NCBI GenBank assembly: GCA_027625915.1
Contig: JANTQA010000023.1
Span: 12,772,001 to 12,836,000, forward strand
Direction: 5' to 3'
DNA length: 64,000 nucleotides
DNA from: Anaeramoeba flamelloides
Taxonomy: Eukaryota > Metamonada > Anaeramoebidae
Position 1 is the stretch's first letter, and each line of letters opens with the position of its first letter. Of this stretch, positions 11,301 through 25,461 are shown in pieces. The notes under the pieces were generated by a model. The model saw only the letters and a list, made by a program, of their open reading frames with translations. It ran no database searches and was not told the origin of the DNA. The translations under genes were made by a program, and so were the position numbers.

Positions 11301-14300
11301 ATTAATGATATAACTTTAATCCAAAATAAAATTAAAGGAATTGTTCAAAAAGGCAATTTAGATATTAAAAACCCACCAACTAATTTAAATAAAAATAGTA
11401 GCAACAAGAAACATAAAAACAAAACCATTAACAGAAGCCAAAAGAAAAAAAAAAACGTTAATGAAGGACAAGAGGATGACGAAACCAAATTAAAATGGGT
11501 CGATTATCATTTTTTTGATTCCTTTTCCTATCTTGAACATTTAAATACTAGATTGACATTTTTAGAATCATTTACCAAATTTTCATCTAACGTTAAGATA
11601 AATAAAAAGCAAATAAAAAGATTATGGACTCTATTTGTTGATGAAAGATTATTTGAAGGAGAGACTGATCGATTTTACGAATGGATCACTACAATTGAAA
11701 ATGAAGACAAAGTAAATGCATTTTTATTTAATAAAATTCAATCATTAAAACCAGAAGATTATACAGTTAGCTCATTCAAAATTTTCCAACATTTTGGATT
11801 TCATGCAAATAAAAACAAAAATAATTTAAGTGGTAAATTAGAGGATTTTGAAATTTCTGAAATGGACATCAACGAATTAATTGGATTAGAACCACTCTGG
11901 AACATTTTTTTAAAAGCTAAAAATAAGCAGGTACAGGAATTGTCAATGAAATTTTTATTACAATTTCAAAATTTAAGCTCAATGTATGTTTCCAGCTATG
12001 GTAGTGAAAAGAGAAAGGAATTTTTAAAAACCTGTTTTGAACATTTAAATAAGAATATTAATATCAATAACAATAACAATAAGAACAATGATAAAATGAA
12101 TAATATTCATAACGAAGAAACAATTATTTTAGTTTTTGATTTAATCATTCAATTTATTGAATCTATAGAAAAAAATTTAATGGACGATCATTTAAATTTT
12201 GAAAGGCATGCTAGCTTAGCTAAAAAGTTCCCCATCCAAATTAAATTTACAAAATATATGAATACATCAAATATGGGCTATCAAAAAAAAAAATTTAAAA
12301 TTGATATCGATGCAAATGATACAGTTTTAACATTGAAAAATAAAGTTTCTGAATTAATTGATAAAAAATTAGATGAATTTAGAATCTCTTCAACAAAAAA
12401 TTGGAATTTGGATCAATGTGACGAGGAAACATTAACCCAAGCTGGGCTAATTGATGGAACTAAAATTAATGTTTCTAATGTTTATAAATCAACAATGACA
12501 ACCACTTATGGGGATACAAATAATTATCATTCAAATTATTATAATGAATATGGCAATGATAATACTAACAATAATAATTCATATGTTAAAAAAAAAGATA
12601 ATGACTTGATTCCTACATATTTATTATCACAATATTTTGACGATTTATTACACTTATTAGAAAATGGCAATCAAATTATCGTAAAAAAAATTTGGGATTT
12701 ATTATTACAAATGCCATCTAATGTGGAATTATTTAATAAATTTTCTAATTTATTTTCAAAAATCGAAAATAATAATGAAAAAGATATGACAATGGATAAT
12801 GGAAGCGATAGTGACAATGATAGTGATAATGATCAAAATAATCATAATAACAATAATGATGATGATGATGATGATGATGATGATGTTCAAGAAAATGAAG
12901 AGAAAAAACTTGTAATAAACAAAAAAGAAACAATTGATTGGGATAATTTATTAAATTCAAAATCATTATATAAATTAGTTTATTCTGCACAAATTATATC
13001 AAATTTAGTTCAAAAATCACAAGAAAATAATAATAATTGGATTGAAAATTTTATTAAATTTGGAGGTGTCGAGCATTTAATTTTGGTATTAATCAATGCT
13101 TATAAAAAAAATGAAAAAAGACCAATTAAAAAAAAAGCCATGTCTGTATTATTAAATTTGATTTTTAAAATGATCGTAATTGAATACCACGATAAGAATA
13201 ATGAAAAGAATCTTGAAAATATATTTAATAATGGAAATGATAATGATGAAAATAAAGAAGATGATGAAGAAGATGAAATGGATAAATTAAATTTTAAATT
13301 GAATGAACAAGTAAAGCTAAATAAAATTTCAGAATTAGAATTTTTGGAAATGCTTATGGAAATGGTATTAACTTCAAGTAAAGATAGGGACAAAACTTTT
13401 ATTCAAGAAAATGTGAAAGTAATCACGAATTCAATGAGATTAATTGAAGCTGGCGCAGAATCTAGAGGTAAAAAATGGATTAAACATATTGTTGAATTTA
13501 GTAATTTTGAAAATTGGCTCAAAGAAACTTTAATTGATTCACTTTTTGAAGAAGTTTCGATGAAGGTAATTAAAGGATTATATAGAATTTGTTTAAAAGA
13601 TTTAGAAACCAGTGAAAAACTATTAACTGTATTAATTGACATTTTTTTTGAATATCAAGATATTTTTGAAAAATCTGGGATCACTATTGAAAATGATAAT
13701 GATATTGATGAGCTTGAAAAAGACCAAGAAAAACAAAAGGAAAAACTAATTAAAAAAATAATTCATAACGAGAAGGAAATGGAAATCGAAATGGAAGAGA
13801 ATGACAAAATAAATGATCAAAACAAAGAAGTTAAAGAAGAAGAGGAAATTGGCGAAGTTGGAAGCTTTTTAGAATTACTTAGCTTGTTAATAAATTTAAT
13901 CTTTCAAAACAATAAAGAAAAAAATTTTAATTTTAAAAAAATCTTTGAAGAATCTGTTGAAATACTAATTAAGAGACCAATCATTGAACAAGGAAGTAGT
14001 GAATTAGATCAATCCGATAATACTTTAATTGGCCTGATGAAAATTTTGGTAATATTATGTAAAAACGATCCAATTTATAGAGAAAAATCAAATGAATTAA
14101 ATTTAATTGAATTTTTATTTAATGACTGTTTATTTACTATTCAAATTAATAACGATGAAAAAGAAAAACAAAAAGAAAATACTGAAAAAGAAAAAGAAAA
14201 AGAAAAAGAAAAAGAAAATATTGAAAAAGAAAATATTGAAAAAGAAAATAAAATGAATGAAGGAAATAAAATGATCGAAGTAAAAGAAAAAGAAAAAGAA

Positions 14301-17300
14301 ATAAATTACGAAGGGCCAAAATGCAAAACAGAAAAATCATTTAAAATGGTTTATTTATTATTATTAGAATTAATTAAAGACAACCCAGATAACTTTTTTA
14401 AAATTGGCTAGACTATTATATAAATTCCAAAACGAAATTGAAATTCCACCTAAAAAAAAAACAGAAAAAAAGCAAAGTTACCATTACCAAATGAGAAAAT
14501 CAAAAGTTGATTATATCGGCTTGGTAAATTTAGGTGCAACTTGCTATATGAATTCTTTATTACAACAATTATTTCATACCCCAGAATTTAGGAAATCTTT
14601 ATTAATGATTGAAGAAAAATTAATAGATGATGAAAATAATAACCAACAAAGCATGGGCACTAAAAATGACAAAGACGATCAAAACGGAATTGGAACGAAA
14701 GAGAAAAAAACAGACAATTTGAATTTTTATTTTGAATTACAGAATATATTTGGAGAATTGTGGAAAGGAAATGGCTTTGGAGTAAACACGAGGAAATTCT
14801 GCAAATCCTTTACTGATTGGGATGGTAAACCAATAAACCCATCAGTGCAAGAAGATTGTTATGAATTTTTAAACAGATTATTTAGCAAAATTGAGGAACA
14901 TTTAAAAGAAAAAGAAGAAAAAAACTTTTTAAAAGATATATTTACAGGCAAGACTTCTGGACAAATTATTGCCTTAGAATCTGGCTATATATCTGAAAGG
15001 TGCCAAGATTTTTATACGATCTCTTTAGATGTAATAAAAAAAAACAATATTTATGAATCATTAGATCAATTTATTTCTGGTGATATGTTAACTGGCGATA
15101 ATCAATATTATTCGGAAGTGTTGGGCAAAAAAGTTGATGCATTAAAAAGAACTTGTTTCCATACTCTACCAAGAGTTTTAATTTTGCATTTAAAAAGATT
15201 TGAATTCAATATGCAAACCTTACAAAGGTATAAAGTAGATGATCGTTATGAATTTCCCGAGGAGCTGAATGTATATAAATATACCCGAGAAGGTATTATG
15301 AGTGAAGAAAAACGAAATCTTCAAAACATCGAAGAATACGAAACCCCAAACACTTGCTATGATTACGAATTAGTCGGTATTATTGAACATTCTGGAACAG
15401 CTGAATATGGCCATTATTATTCCTTTGTACGAGAAAGGGAATCTAGAAAGGACCAACCAATTTATACAAACAATAAATGGTTAAAATGTAATGACTACAG
15501 CGTGAGTAAATATGATTCGGAAAAATTGGATTCTGATTGCTTTGGTGGGCCATATTCACAAAGCACAAGCAGTAACTATTATTCTAATTATTCTTCTTCT
15601 TCAATGTACAAATATAGAGGATCTGGCAATAAAAGTTATTCTGCCTACATGCTATTATATCAACGAAAGGATACCTTGCCGAAAAAGGAGAAAGAAACAT
15701 GGCCAAAATTTGTACCATCTCAAAGTTCAAGCAAATTATTTTTAGATAAATTGAAAGAAAATACAAACAGCTCGGTAAATAAAAAGATTTTAAATAAATC
15801 TTATTATAATTTTATCGTTGAATTAGCAAACAAGGGAACCACAATTAAAGAAAATGAAAATAATCAACAGCTAATTAATTCAAAAAAGGAAAATGATCAA
15901 AAAAGATTATCAAGAAATTGAATTATTATCAGCAAAAGTTTTTATCCAATTTATACTAAAAATTTTGGGACCAACAACAGAATCTGAAAATAAAATCCAA
16001 GAATGGATCAAGAAATTACAAGAATTATTAATAAAATCAGACACCTCTGGTTGGTTGTTAGAACAATTAAGTATTAAGGAAAGTGGACTCTTGAATCAAA
16101 TATTTTTTAATTGTACGGATTCCAATACCCGTGAAGAATTTATGAAAATCATAATAAGCTCAATCCAACATGAAATAAATAAAAAATCAACTATCGAATT
16201 AATTGAAAAGGACATTATCTTATTAAGCAAAATAATAAATACAGATTCTGAATTAATTATTAAAGACGAAGAAGGATTTAATAATCATTCCTATAATTAT
16301 ATTAATATTTTATTTAATAAGATTTTTACTTCCACTTCTAAAAATTCTCAGAACAATTCGAACTCTAACTCCAATTCTAAGGAAAATGAAAATAACAATG
16401 AAAAGCAAAATATTAATGGAATACAATGGAATTCATCAATTAGTAAATTCATTATTTATTTTATAAGCTATTTACCAAACATTATGAATTATTATAAAAT
16501 TTATTCAGAGTATCTAAAATATTTAAAAAAAATTATCAAAAGCAATCCAATTATTAAAAAATTTTTACTTGAATTAAATACAATTACTTTGTTAATTGAC
16601 TTCACTTTACAAAAAAAAACACCATTGAAAATTATTGGTAATAGATCGACAATAAATTCTAGATATTTAAGCAACATGTCAAAAGAATTATCAATTAGTT
16701 GCAAAATGATCAAATTATTAATTGAAGAAACCACAGTTGACTCAAAGATTAAATTTTCTCCCTTAGATAAATATATGATTTTTAATACTAAATTTTTGAC
16801 AAAAACAATCAAATTAGACAAATGTTCTGAGATTATTTCAGAGATAATGAAATTATTAATTATATCAGAGCCTGGCCAACTCAACAATATGATCGATGTG
16901 GTATTTGCCTTAATTAAAAAATCAAATCATTATCAATTAAAGCGTGTGTTTAAAACTTGGAATATGATTTTTGAATCAATGGGTATTAAAAAGGTAATTG
17001 AAAAAGTTGAACAAATCGAAAACGAAAATATTAATGATGAAAAATCTGAGAATGAAGAACAAAAAGAAAAAGATATTGATGAAGAAAACGTACCAGTAGA
17101 GGAAGAAAATGAATCAGCAAAGGGAAATGATAAAAAAGAGAATGAAAAAATTAAATGGATAATTCCAGAAACAGCGAATGAAAACTTAAAAGTGATTGCT
17201 GAAAAATTATTAAATTTGTTAATAAAAAAATCAAAAAGTTATCAAACATCAGAACCATTTGGCTCATTTAATACTTTAATTAGTGAGCAACCCTGGTTTG

Positions 17301-19648
17301 CATTAGTATTTTTAGACTTCAAAGAGAAATGGCTCGAAGATTTTTTGATTTCAGATTCAAAAAAGCAACTCCGAAAGGTTTCAAAGAAATTATTAAAATC
17401 AATAATCGATGAATTACAAAAAAAATTCATTGAAAAGAATTATGACAATTCAATTATATTATTATTTGAACAAATTTTTGATTTAATAAAAAGTATTGAA
17501 CCAAATTTATATAGCACAGAAAAATTACCAGAAGATAAAGAAAGTGATAATAGTGATAATGAAAGCAATAATAATAATAATAATAATAATAATAATTATA
17601 ATCAGTATAGTGGTTATAATTATTATTCAAATTATCATAGTAATAATTATTCATACAATAGCAACAACCAAACCCAAGATGATTTAAAACAATATTTCCA
17701 AATCTTAATTTACTTTTTTGAGAGCTGTAAATATGAAAAATTGAAATTAGAATATTTAAAAATAATTGATCAAAATTTAGAAAGCTTTTTGAAATTATAT
17801 GGGAAAATGAATAAATATCAATTTACTAAAGATGAAAATAAAAATTATTTGATCCATTTTTGGAATCAGTGGATCCATTTAGATCAAAATTTAATCACCA
17901 AAATTATTAGTACAGAAGAAAATAGATCACTATTAAAGAATTTTTATATTAAATTTGATAATCAAGATAATAGGATCGAGACCTTTAATAAGACATATAT
18001 CCCCAATTTGATTAATTTATTAAAAGTCTTTTCAGATAATTCCAATGAATTTACAGATCTATTAAAAAATTCGAAAAGAATGACGAAGGCAATTTTTAAT
18101 ATTTTATTGGCCACGAAGAAAAAATATAATAATTATAATTATTATTCTAACACTAATAATAATGATGATGACGAAAACAATGAAGACAAGGACAATGGGA
18201 ATTATAAATACATTAATGAATTATTCAATAACTTTGTCAAAGATCCAGTATTTTGTAAAAATTTCACTGCAAAGTTATTATCAAAAAAGACATCAACCTT
18301 ATCGGAATATATTTCGAACAAAGCTAATCAAATGTTATTAATTATTACAAGCTTAACAAACAGTGAAGAAAATTTATTGAACTTTTGTCAAAAAGGTGGA
18401 TTGCATATTTTTTCAAAATATATCATTAAGGAAGTTAAAAAAATGAATTCCTATTCTTATCGTTATAACGTATCTAGTAATGAGTCAACCTTCAAAACCA
18501 TTTTTAAAGTGTTGAAATATTTAAAAAATTTATTAACTTGGATGCCAAACACAAAATACCATCAAATTGATACCGATGAAAATTTAATTTTAAAAAATAC
18601 CTTAAGCAATTGGAAATCAAAAGAGAAATTGTTTGAAAACTTATTTAAATTAATCTCAGTTATTGGCACAGAAAATGGACAGATTTATTTGGATTTAATG
18701 AAACATATTTTTAATTTTGTTTCATTTTTAATCGATTACATTGAACCCAATTATCATAAAATTATTGACCGCTTAAGAAAGGAAAGAATTAAATCAAGTG
18801 ACGAACAATATGGAGAAACTTATTCAGTAAGCTATTTAAATATGAAAGAATATAATACCTTTGTTAACAATTTATTGAATAAATTAATAAATAATGATCA
18901 ACTTTTCAATAATAATTTTGATAATATCGTTAAATTGTTACTTTATTTCATGAAATATACTCCCATTCAAAGAAAACAATTGGAGAATAAAGAAGAAGCC
19001 AAGAACGAGAACCAGAACGAGAACGAGAACGAGAACGAGAACGAGAACGAGAACAAACAACAAATATTTGATGAACATTATGTTCAATTGCTCATGAAAA
19101 TAATGAACAAAAATACAAATAATGAATTCCCAATTGACGAAAATGAAGATGTTTTAAACGAACATCTTATTACTGCCTGCCAAAAAGAAGATGTTTTTAG
19201 AAATCAAGTGTGTTTCCAATTTATCAATTTACTCATACCAATTATGGTCAGCAATATCAATAACGGTCTTTGTCAAAAAATGATTAGGCAAATTGGCAAA
19301 GTAATACTTAAAGTCCACAGCAATATTACATCAAATAATTTCCCCATAATGATAAGAGTTAGTACCATACTAAAAATCATGATGGTTAAAAGTAATAATA
19401 AATTAGTGAAATCTTTATTAGAAAAATTTCCCGAGATCAACGATAATTTTGAAGTACTTTCCAAAGTCGATAATCAAGAACTCAAGGATTTAGGTGAATA
19501 TTTTTATAATTTAATTACAGAAAAAAATAAAGAATTAAAGATGTCTAAACAACCAAAGAATTCTCTTGTTCAATATGATACAGACGACGACGATGACGGT
19601 GATGATGATGACGATGATGATGATGACGACGATGATTCAAGTGATTAA
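6644..19648 (+). CDS. Giant USP9X/USP34-type ubiquitin carboxyl-terminal hydrolase
   Basis: This is a cysteine protease that removes ubiquitin from proteins, of the fat-facets family (USP9X, USP24, USP34). Exons are 6644-6698, 6831-7951, 8097-8260 and 10794-19648, all GT-AG with matching phases, giving about 3,400 residues. A ubiquitin-like domain lies at about residues 925-1010 (12232-12480). The catalytic domain starts near 14510: Cys box GLVNLGATCYMNS with the Cys codon at 14542, His box HSGTAEYGHYYSF with the His codon at 15412, then WLKCNDYSV. The order, and the Cys position near residue 1700, follow USP9X. The two Cys-x-x-Cys zinc pairs of human USP9X are replaced (SGQIIALESG and YYSEVLGKK). 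Flanks look like helical-repeat scaffold with acidic low-complexity inserts, ending in an Asp-rich tail. The frame shifts +1 at homopolymers 7242-7279, 10931-10936, 14394-14399 and 15899-15904. In each case one base fewer restores continuity. Confidence 0.9.
7242..7279 (+). repeat. A38 homopolymer inside the deubiquitinase coding exon
   Basis: A run of 38 A is coding on both sides. The upstream frame enters it as ...YFEEEKKK and the downstream frame leaves it as ...KAIFLLFENF, one base out of register. The run codes a lysine tract of about a dozen residues. Its length is the least reliable number in the gene, so this shift is most likely an assembly length error or an allele-length difference. 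Confidence 0.85.
8350..8387. repeat. TA dinucleotide array closed by CTCC/GGAG
   Basis: CTCC, then about fifteen TA units, then GGAG form one perfect palindrome of 38 bases in the long deubiquitinase intron. It can extrude as a hairpin with a GC clamp. Confidence 0.8.
9478..9570. repeat. Nine-base minisatellite TTTCTGTGA
   Basis: Six or more tandem TTTCTGTGA units run from 9478, decaying into TTTTTGTGA and then TTTCTATTA units by 9570. It is intronic. Confidence 0.85.
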
Positions 19649-21103
19649 TTTTTGATCTATTATTTATTCTTTAGAAACTATTTATTTTTTTTAAATTTTT
19701 TTTTTGAATTAAAAAATTTAGTGAATTTTCATAATTAATTATTTTTAAATATTTTTTTTTTATCTTAGAAATTTCTCTAAAGATAAAAAAGGAGCAATTT
19801 ATTTTGGTTATAAATAACAAAAATTTTTTCAAATAAAAAAATTTACATTTATTTTTCATTTCATTTATCGTTCTTTACAATATAAGCTTTTTTTTAATAG
19901 TATTTTTTTATGTTAATTAATTATAAATAAAAGCATTTGAATAATGAAATTGTATATTTATCTCATTATCATTTTTAGAGAATAATAATTGGATATTAAA
20001 AATGAAAATAATTTAATTCCTATTTTAAAAATAAAATTTCAACTTGGATAATTGTTTTGTTATATATAATAAAAATTTTTTATCTGAAAAAGGTTAAATT
20101 TATTTTTTGTATTGATATATTCTTGGCAATAAAAGGAATATTGAATAAACAATTATTGTTGTAATTACTATTAAACTTATTTGAAAGTTTTTCAAGTATT
20201 TAATAAGAGAGTTTTTCAAATTCAAACTTTTTGATACTCATGAGAATTGATTAAAACCAATATATTTCAACATAAAAACCTTAACCAAAATTATGAAAAT
20301 GATCAAAAATTTCAATTAGAACCTTTTTTACCAATAAAACAATTAAAAATACAAAAGTTAAAATTTGTGACAAAATATGAGGATATAAAATAATCGAAGT
20401 GAAATATAATGATGATTATCAATAATCAATTGAAGAGGTATACACTTTACAAAGTGAAATATTAAATTTATTCAAACAATTAAAAACAAAATCTGAATAA
20501 ATTTGATGACTTACAAAAAAAAAATTGATCTTAACCAAAAAAGAAAGAATTTGAATTATTTATTCAAAAAAAAAAAAAAAAAAAAAAAAAGGAGAAAATC
20601 AATATATAGATGGCTGTTGATCATTTTAAATAAATAAAATGTTACTTGGATTCTTTTTACCTTTTATTTAAAAATCAAATTTATTAGCTTGGTATCTCTG
20701 GTATAATAGAAACACTTTAGTTTTTGAAATAATTATACATAATAATGACTGTTCTGAATAATCGAGAAATAATTTAGTAATTTTGCAAAGAAAATCTAAA
20801 ATAAGATATGTTTTTTCTCTAAATATTAGGTTAAAAAACATATTTCAAAATAAATAATTATAGATTAGTTCATTAATGCTCTTGTGTTATATTTAAAATG
20901 AAAACAAAAGAAAATAAAATTGTTTTCAATAATTATTTAAAAAGAATATATCGCAAGTTTATCAATGGGAAACTCCATCACATATTATCGCATTGTTTAG
21001 ATTGATCATATATTCGAAAATTGAAAAAATCAAAGATTTAGTAAAGAATGTATAAATGTCTGAAGATCACTTAATTTTAATAATGGAAGAAAGAGTATTC
21101 ATA

Positions 21104-21299
21104 ACCTTCAGTTCCACTTTTAAGACACAAACTTTCGACGAAATTTAAGGCTCAATAAAAATCTCAAATTAAGACACAAAATTTAGAAATATTTTTTTAC
21201 GATTTATTCTACTAGAATCTGAATTTTGTGCCTTAATCTGGGATTTTTATTGAGATATAAATTTTATTGAAGTTTGTATCTTAAAAGTGGAACTGAATG
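21104..21299. mobile_element. Mariner-like palindromic MITE, copy 2
   Basis: TA flanks the element on both sides. The left end contains CAGTTCCACTTTTAAGACAC and the right end is its complement, CTTAAAAGTGGAACTGAATG. It is 196 bp long and inverted throughout, with more arm mismatches than copy 1. Confidence 0.75.
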
Positions 21300-21960
21300 T
21301 AATTGAAAAAAAGTTAATAATACTTTATAAAAATTATCCAAAAATTTGAATGAAAATAATTTTGATAAATAGTGTTATATGAAATAAAATATTAAGGAAT
21401 ATGGCTTTAAATAATAAAAATTTCAAAAAAAATCAAAAAAGTCTAATAAAATAATAAAACAATAAAATGAGAGTTAGTCAAAAAATAATTTGATTAATGT
21501 ATTACAATTACAAATATTCGATTCAATATTTAATATTCAATTGTAAAATGATTTATTCATATTTAATCTCGCCCCAAAAGGTTTTATTTCAATTGATGTT
21601 TGAATAAATACAAAGAATAACTACATTCTAACTATTAATAATCATATCCCGAAGTAATATATGCATTTGAAGAAAAAATTGATTAAACCAGAATACCAAA
21701 GAATCAAAGAAGGAAACAACTGAAAAAAAAAAGATAGAAATTATTGGGTTTGAATATAAATTGGAAAATTCAAATTTTACTATAAAGATAATGAAAATTT
21801 TCAATGGGGAATAATATATCTCTTAAGTTATTTGATTTAAATCTAAATAATTTTAAATAAATTTAATGTTAAATATTTCAATGTAAAAAGAGAAAGAATA
21901 TTTAAAAAAAAATATAGGATATAATAGTCTTCTCAATAAATAGTCGTGACTAGGCTTTTG

Positions 21961-22020
21961 TTTAATTTAAGAAATAAATAGAAAATTTTATAAATTTTCT
22001 GTTTATTTCTTAAATTAAAA
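21961..22020. repeat. Near-perfect 60 bp palindrome
   Basis: TTTAATTTAAGAAATAAATA and its reverse complement flank a short AT centre. The right arm and following AAAAATCTAACAAC recur at 41430-41470, so it belongs to the foldback family described at 40960. Confidence 0.7.
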
Positions 22021-22837
22021 AAAATCTAACAACAAAAAAACCCAAAATAAGAGAATTCAACTTTCTTTTTAAAATTAAGAAATTTCACAAATTATCTTAA
22101 CAGATATTCCTATGTTTATCCAAAAATATATCAAAAATTTGAAATTTCGACTTATGCAACAAAGAATACACTTTTGAAATTATTGATGATTATGATTATT
22201 TTTACAGACTACACCACTATGAAATAAATTTAAACATTTAAAATAAAAGTATTACTCTAGAACATAATCAAACTAATAAGAATAATTTCTACAACATTAT
22301 TCAAAATAAGACACATTATTTATCCTATCATTTTTATTTTAGCAATTGAAAAATATCAATCTTTCTTAAAATTTCACAAAGTAAATTTAGAAATTAAGCT
22401 CGTAATAGGACATTAATTTCCTCCCATTGAAAGAAAAAGCAAATAAATAAAAATAAAAACAAATATATATATATATATATATGCTTGTCATAAGCTATTT
22501 GGTGAAATATTATCCAAGGCCTTTCTATTAACAATAACAACCATTTGGGATAAATCATTACTTTCGTTCTAATATCTCGGTATATAATACTATAAAAAGA
22601 AATTCTAATATATTAATAAATCCCCATGAATTATTTATCTTAATTTGTGATTATGATTAATTTCTTTTCCTCTCTTCTGAAATTTTAAAATATCATTCTT
22701 TAAACATTAAATATTTACACAAAAAGAGATTCATTTTTCGAGAGAGATGATAATTGTTTCATATTTTTTTTTTTTTTTTTTAATCCTTCTTAAATACTAT
22801 TTAAATTTCACAGATAAAGCTCAATAACTAAAATAAA

Positions 22838-23081
22838 AAAACATTTTTTATAACATCTATAGAACTTTTTTATAACAAAATTTCCTTTTATATGATGATT
22901 TTTTCAATATTATTTGAAAAAAATATTCTTATGACATATTTCTCCTTTTATAAATTTTAAAACATATTTTAAAACAAATATTTAAGTTATAAAAGTTTTT
23001 ATTGGAAAAATTTTATAACATTTTAGACGTTTATAACACCTTTACACAACGTTTATAAGATGTTATAAAAAAAGTTTTTTG
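22838..23081. repeat. Inverted-repeat element with TATAACATCTTATA-type ends
   Basis: The left side has ATTTTTTATAACATCTATAG and the right side the approximate complement, GTTTATAAGATGTTATAAAA. Several internal TTATAAC/GTTATAA motifs lie between them. It looks like a decayed MITE of about 240 bp; target duplication is not clear. Confidence 0.45.
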
Positions 23082-25334
23082 ATTAGGATAATAGCGGGTA
23101 AAAATATAGAGACTGTGATTATCACCTAATAATACTTCTATTATCCATAACCATTCACTTTGCTATATTAAATCTCGTGCTTTCAAAAAAAAAATAAAAA
23201 ATTATTTGATTTTAATTTTCAACCGCTTTTTCTTCATTGCGATTACTTATTATTTGAACAACACCTGATTTAAACCTGTTGTCTTTTGAGAAATTAACGA
23301 AAAAAAAAAAATATACAAACTACTCAAAAATGAATAATTTGAAAGTTATGGCATTTTAAAAAATATCAGATTTATATACAGTAAAATATTTGAACAATAC
23401 AATTTTATAAGAAAATAACAATTTATTGATAAAAAAAAGATTCTTAATTTTTTCAGTATATCTTCAATTTATATTTTTTTTATAAATATCTGGTTTAGTT
23501 TTAAATCAAAACGATACTTTTTGATTTCTCTTTTTATATTCATTGGATTATTTCACCAAAAAGTCCAGAATGCATAGTAATACAATTATTCCATTTAGAT
23601 GTACAGTATTTTATGAATAACTTTTTTTGTTCTTGAAAAAAATAAATTAATGCCAAAAGGTTAATTATCCTAAAAAAGTATTTAGAAGAACATAATTAGA
23701 TGAACAAAAAAAGGATACTTTTTTTTAAACACACTATATTTGTTTTTTAAATCTTATCCTTCATGAATTTTCCAGTATTACATACTCATTATATCATACA
23801 AGTTTTTATTGAAGATACCAATTGAACTGTTGATAACCTATTTTTACCTGCAGAATAAACTTGTAACAAAATTAGTTTTTTAAATGAAAAAAATAAACAG
23901 AATAAAAGACAAATAAAGATATTTACACAATATTTACCGAATTTTGTTCTGATTTGATGAGGAAAATTTTATCTGTTCTTGTCATCAACTCAATTTACAA
24001 CCTAATATAAATTGTTATTTTCGATCTTTCTTAGATCATATGTTGTAATGAAAAAAATCCTTTAGATACTTTCAATGATATTGGAATTCTATAATTGGGT
24101 TGTCATCGGCAAAATATATGCTATAGTATTTGGAACACTAAAAGAATCCTTCCTTCAATTTTTAAATCTTTTTTCAATAGTAGAACCAGACTACCATAAA
24201 TCCAGAATGTTTGTTTGATAAACTTGTTCTCTTCTTTTTGTTCTTCTTCTTTCCAAGATTTTACATTTTGGAGAAATTCTAATATTTAAGTTGGATGATT
24301 TTTTTTAATCAATAACTTAGGTTATAATGGAAATTTTTCTTTCTTTTTGGGAATTTAAACTTTGAAGGTAAAACAACTTTTTACCAAAAATATTTAATTT
24401 AAGATCCCAACCTTAAATATCAATTGATTTTTTCATTGTATGTCTCTTAATTTAAAATTTTAATTATTTTCAAAAAAGTTTTTTTCTTTTGATATATTTT
24501 TTTATATTTAACTGGCTCAAAGAGAGGAATAATTAATAATTTTAAGTCTCTTCTTTTTGGTTTTATTTATCTAGAAAATTTTTTTTTTATTTAAAAGATC
24601 TGAAAAAAAAGATCGGAAAAAAAAGATCCCTAAATTGATTTAGTATTTTTCAGCAAATTCGATTATTGGGCAATGCTCTTTATTTGTGAGAAATAGTACT
24701 TTTTCGTGTAAACTTCTCCTTTTTCGAGTTAAAGTATATATTAGGAAAAAACTATTTATTTGCGAAATTAAAGTATTTCACTGAAAAGTAAATTGTTTGC
24801 GAATAAGTAACTATATCCGTGAATTTGTTACATTTCGATATAAAACTCTATTAGCTGAAATAATTTTTTTAAAAAAATATAATCTACTACCACACATCTC
24901 AAATATAAATACATTTTGGAGATTGGTGATTTAATTAAAAAATTAATTATCATTTGTAAAGAAGTATCTTAGATCTTTTGAAAATCAAATTTAATTGATA
25001 AAATAAAAATTATATTTGATTTTAAATACAGCGTGTTAAGGGGAATTTTTTTTTTGCTCTGTTAGCTTTCTGTATAGATTAAATAATTCATCCTGAGTTC
25101 TCATTTCTCCAAAAAAAGAAAAAAAAAATTAGAAATTTTCAAATAGAAACAATTTTTTGTTAATTGATTTTGTAGATTTTAGGGGATTAATAAGAAATTT
25201 GTATTTAAACAATAAAAAAAAAAGCACATTATAATTTTTTTTATAACTCTTATTTTAAAAATAATTATTGATTATTTTGTTAATTAAATTAAAATTATAA
25301 ATAAAATTACCATTATAAATAAAATTACCATTAA

Positions 25335-25354
25335 TATATCTATCTATCTATCTA

Positions 25355-25389
<35 letters not shown>
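25335..25389. repeat. TATC then TA microsatellite
   Basis: About five TATC units pass into about fifteen TA units just 3' of the 894-residue minus-strand gene. Confidence 0.85.
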
Positions 25390-25391
<2 letters not shown>

Positions 25392-25461
25392 AACATAGTG
25401 TATTTATTCTAAATATAACTTTTTTTTTATTTTTTATTTTATTTTAAATAATTAATAATAA

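Larger units (their letters stand above)
19649..25461. other. 5.8 kb gene-free region
   Basis: This lies between the convergent ends of the deubiquitinase gene (+) and the 894-residue gene (-). It holds one mariner-like MITE, a palindrome at 21961, an inverted-repeat element at 22838 and a microsatellite at 25335. The longest odd frame is 46 codons near 24075 and matches nothing I know. I found no tRNA-like B box or other RNA gene. Confidence 0.6.

Noticed and set aside
12745-12990. His-rich minus-strand frame
   Set aside because: It is the antisense shadow of the Asp-rich GAT repeat in the deubiquitinase coding sequence.
14350-14411. A 19-base micro-intron (GTTTATTTATTATTATTAG) to explain the frame change near 14400
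   Set aside because: Removing it leads straight into a stop codon (AAT TAA), whereas dropping one T at 14394-14399 gives an uninterrupted and sensible frame.
24075-24215. 46-codon frame MILEFYNWVVIGKIY...
   Set aside because: It is too short, with no relatives I recognise; chance is likely in 5.8 kb of noncoding DNA.
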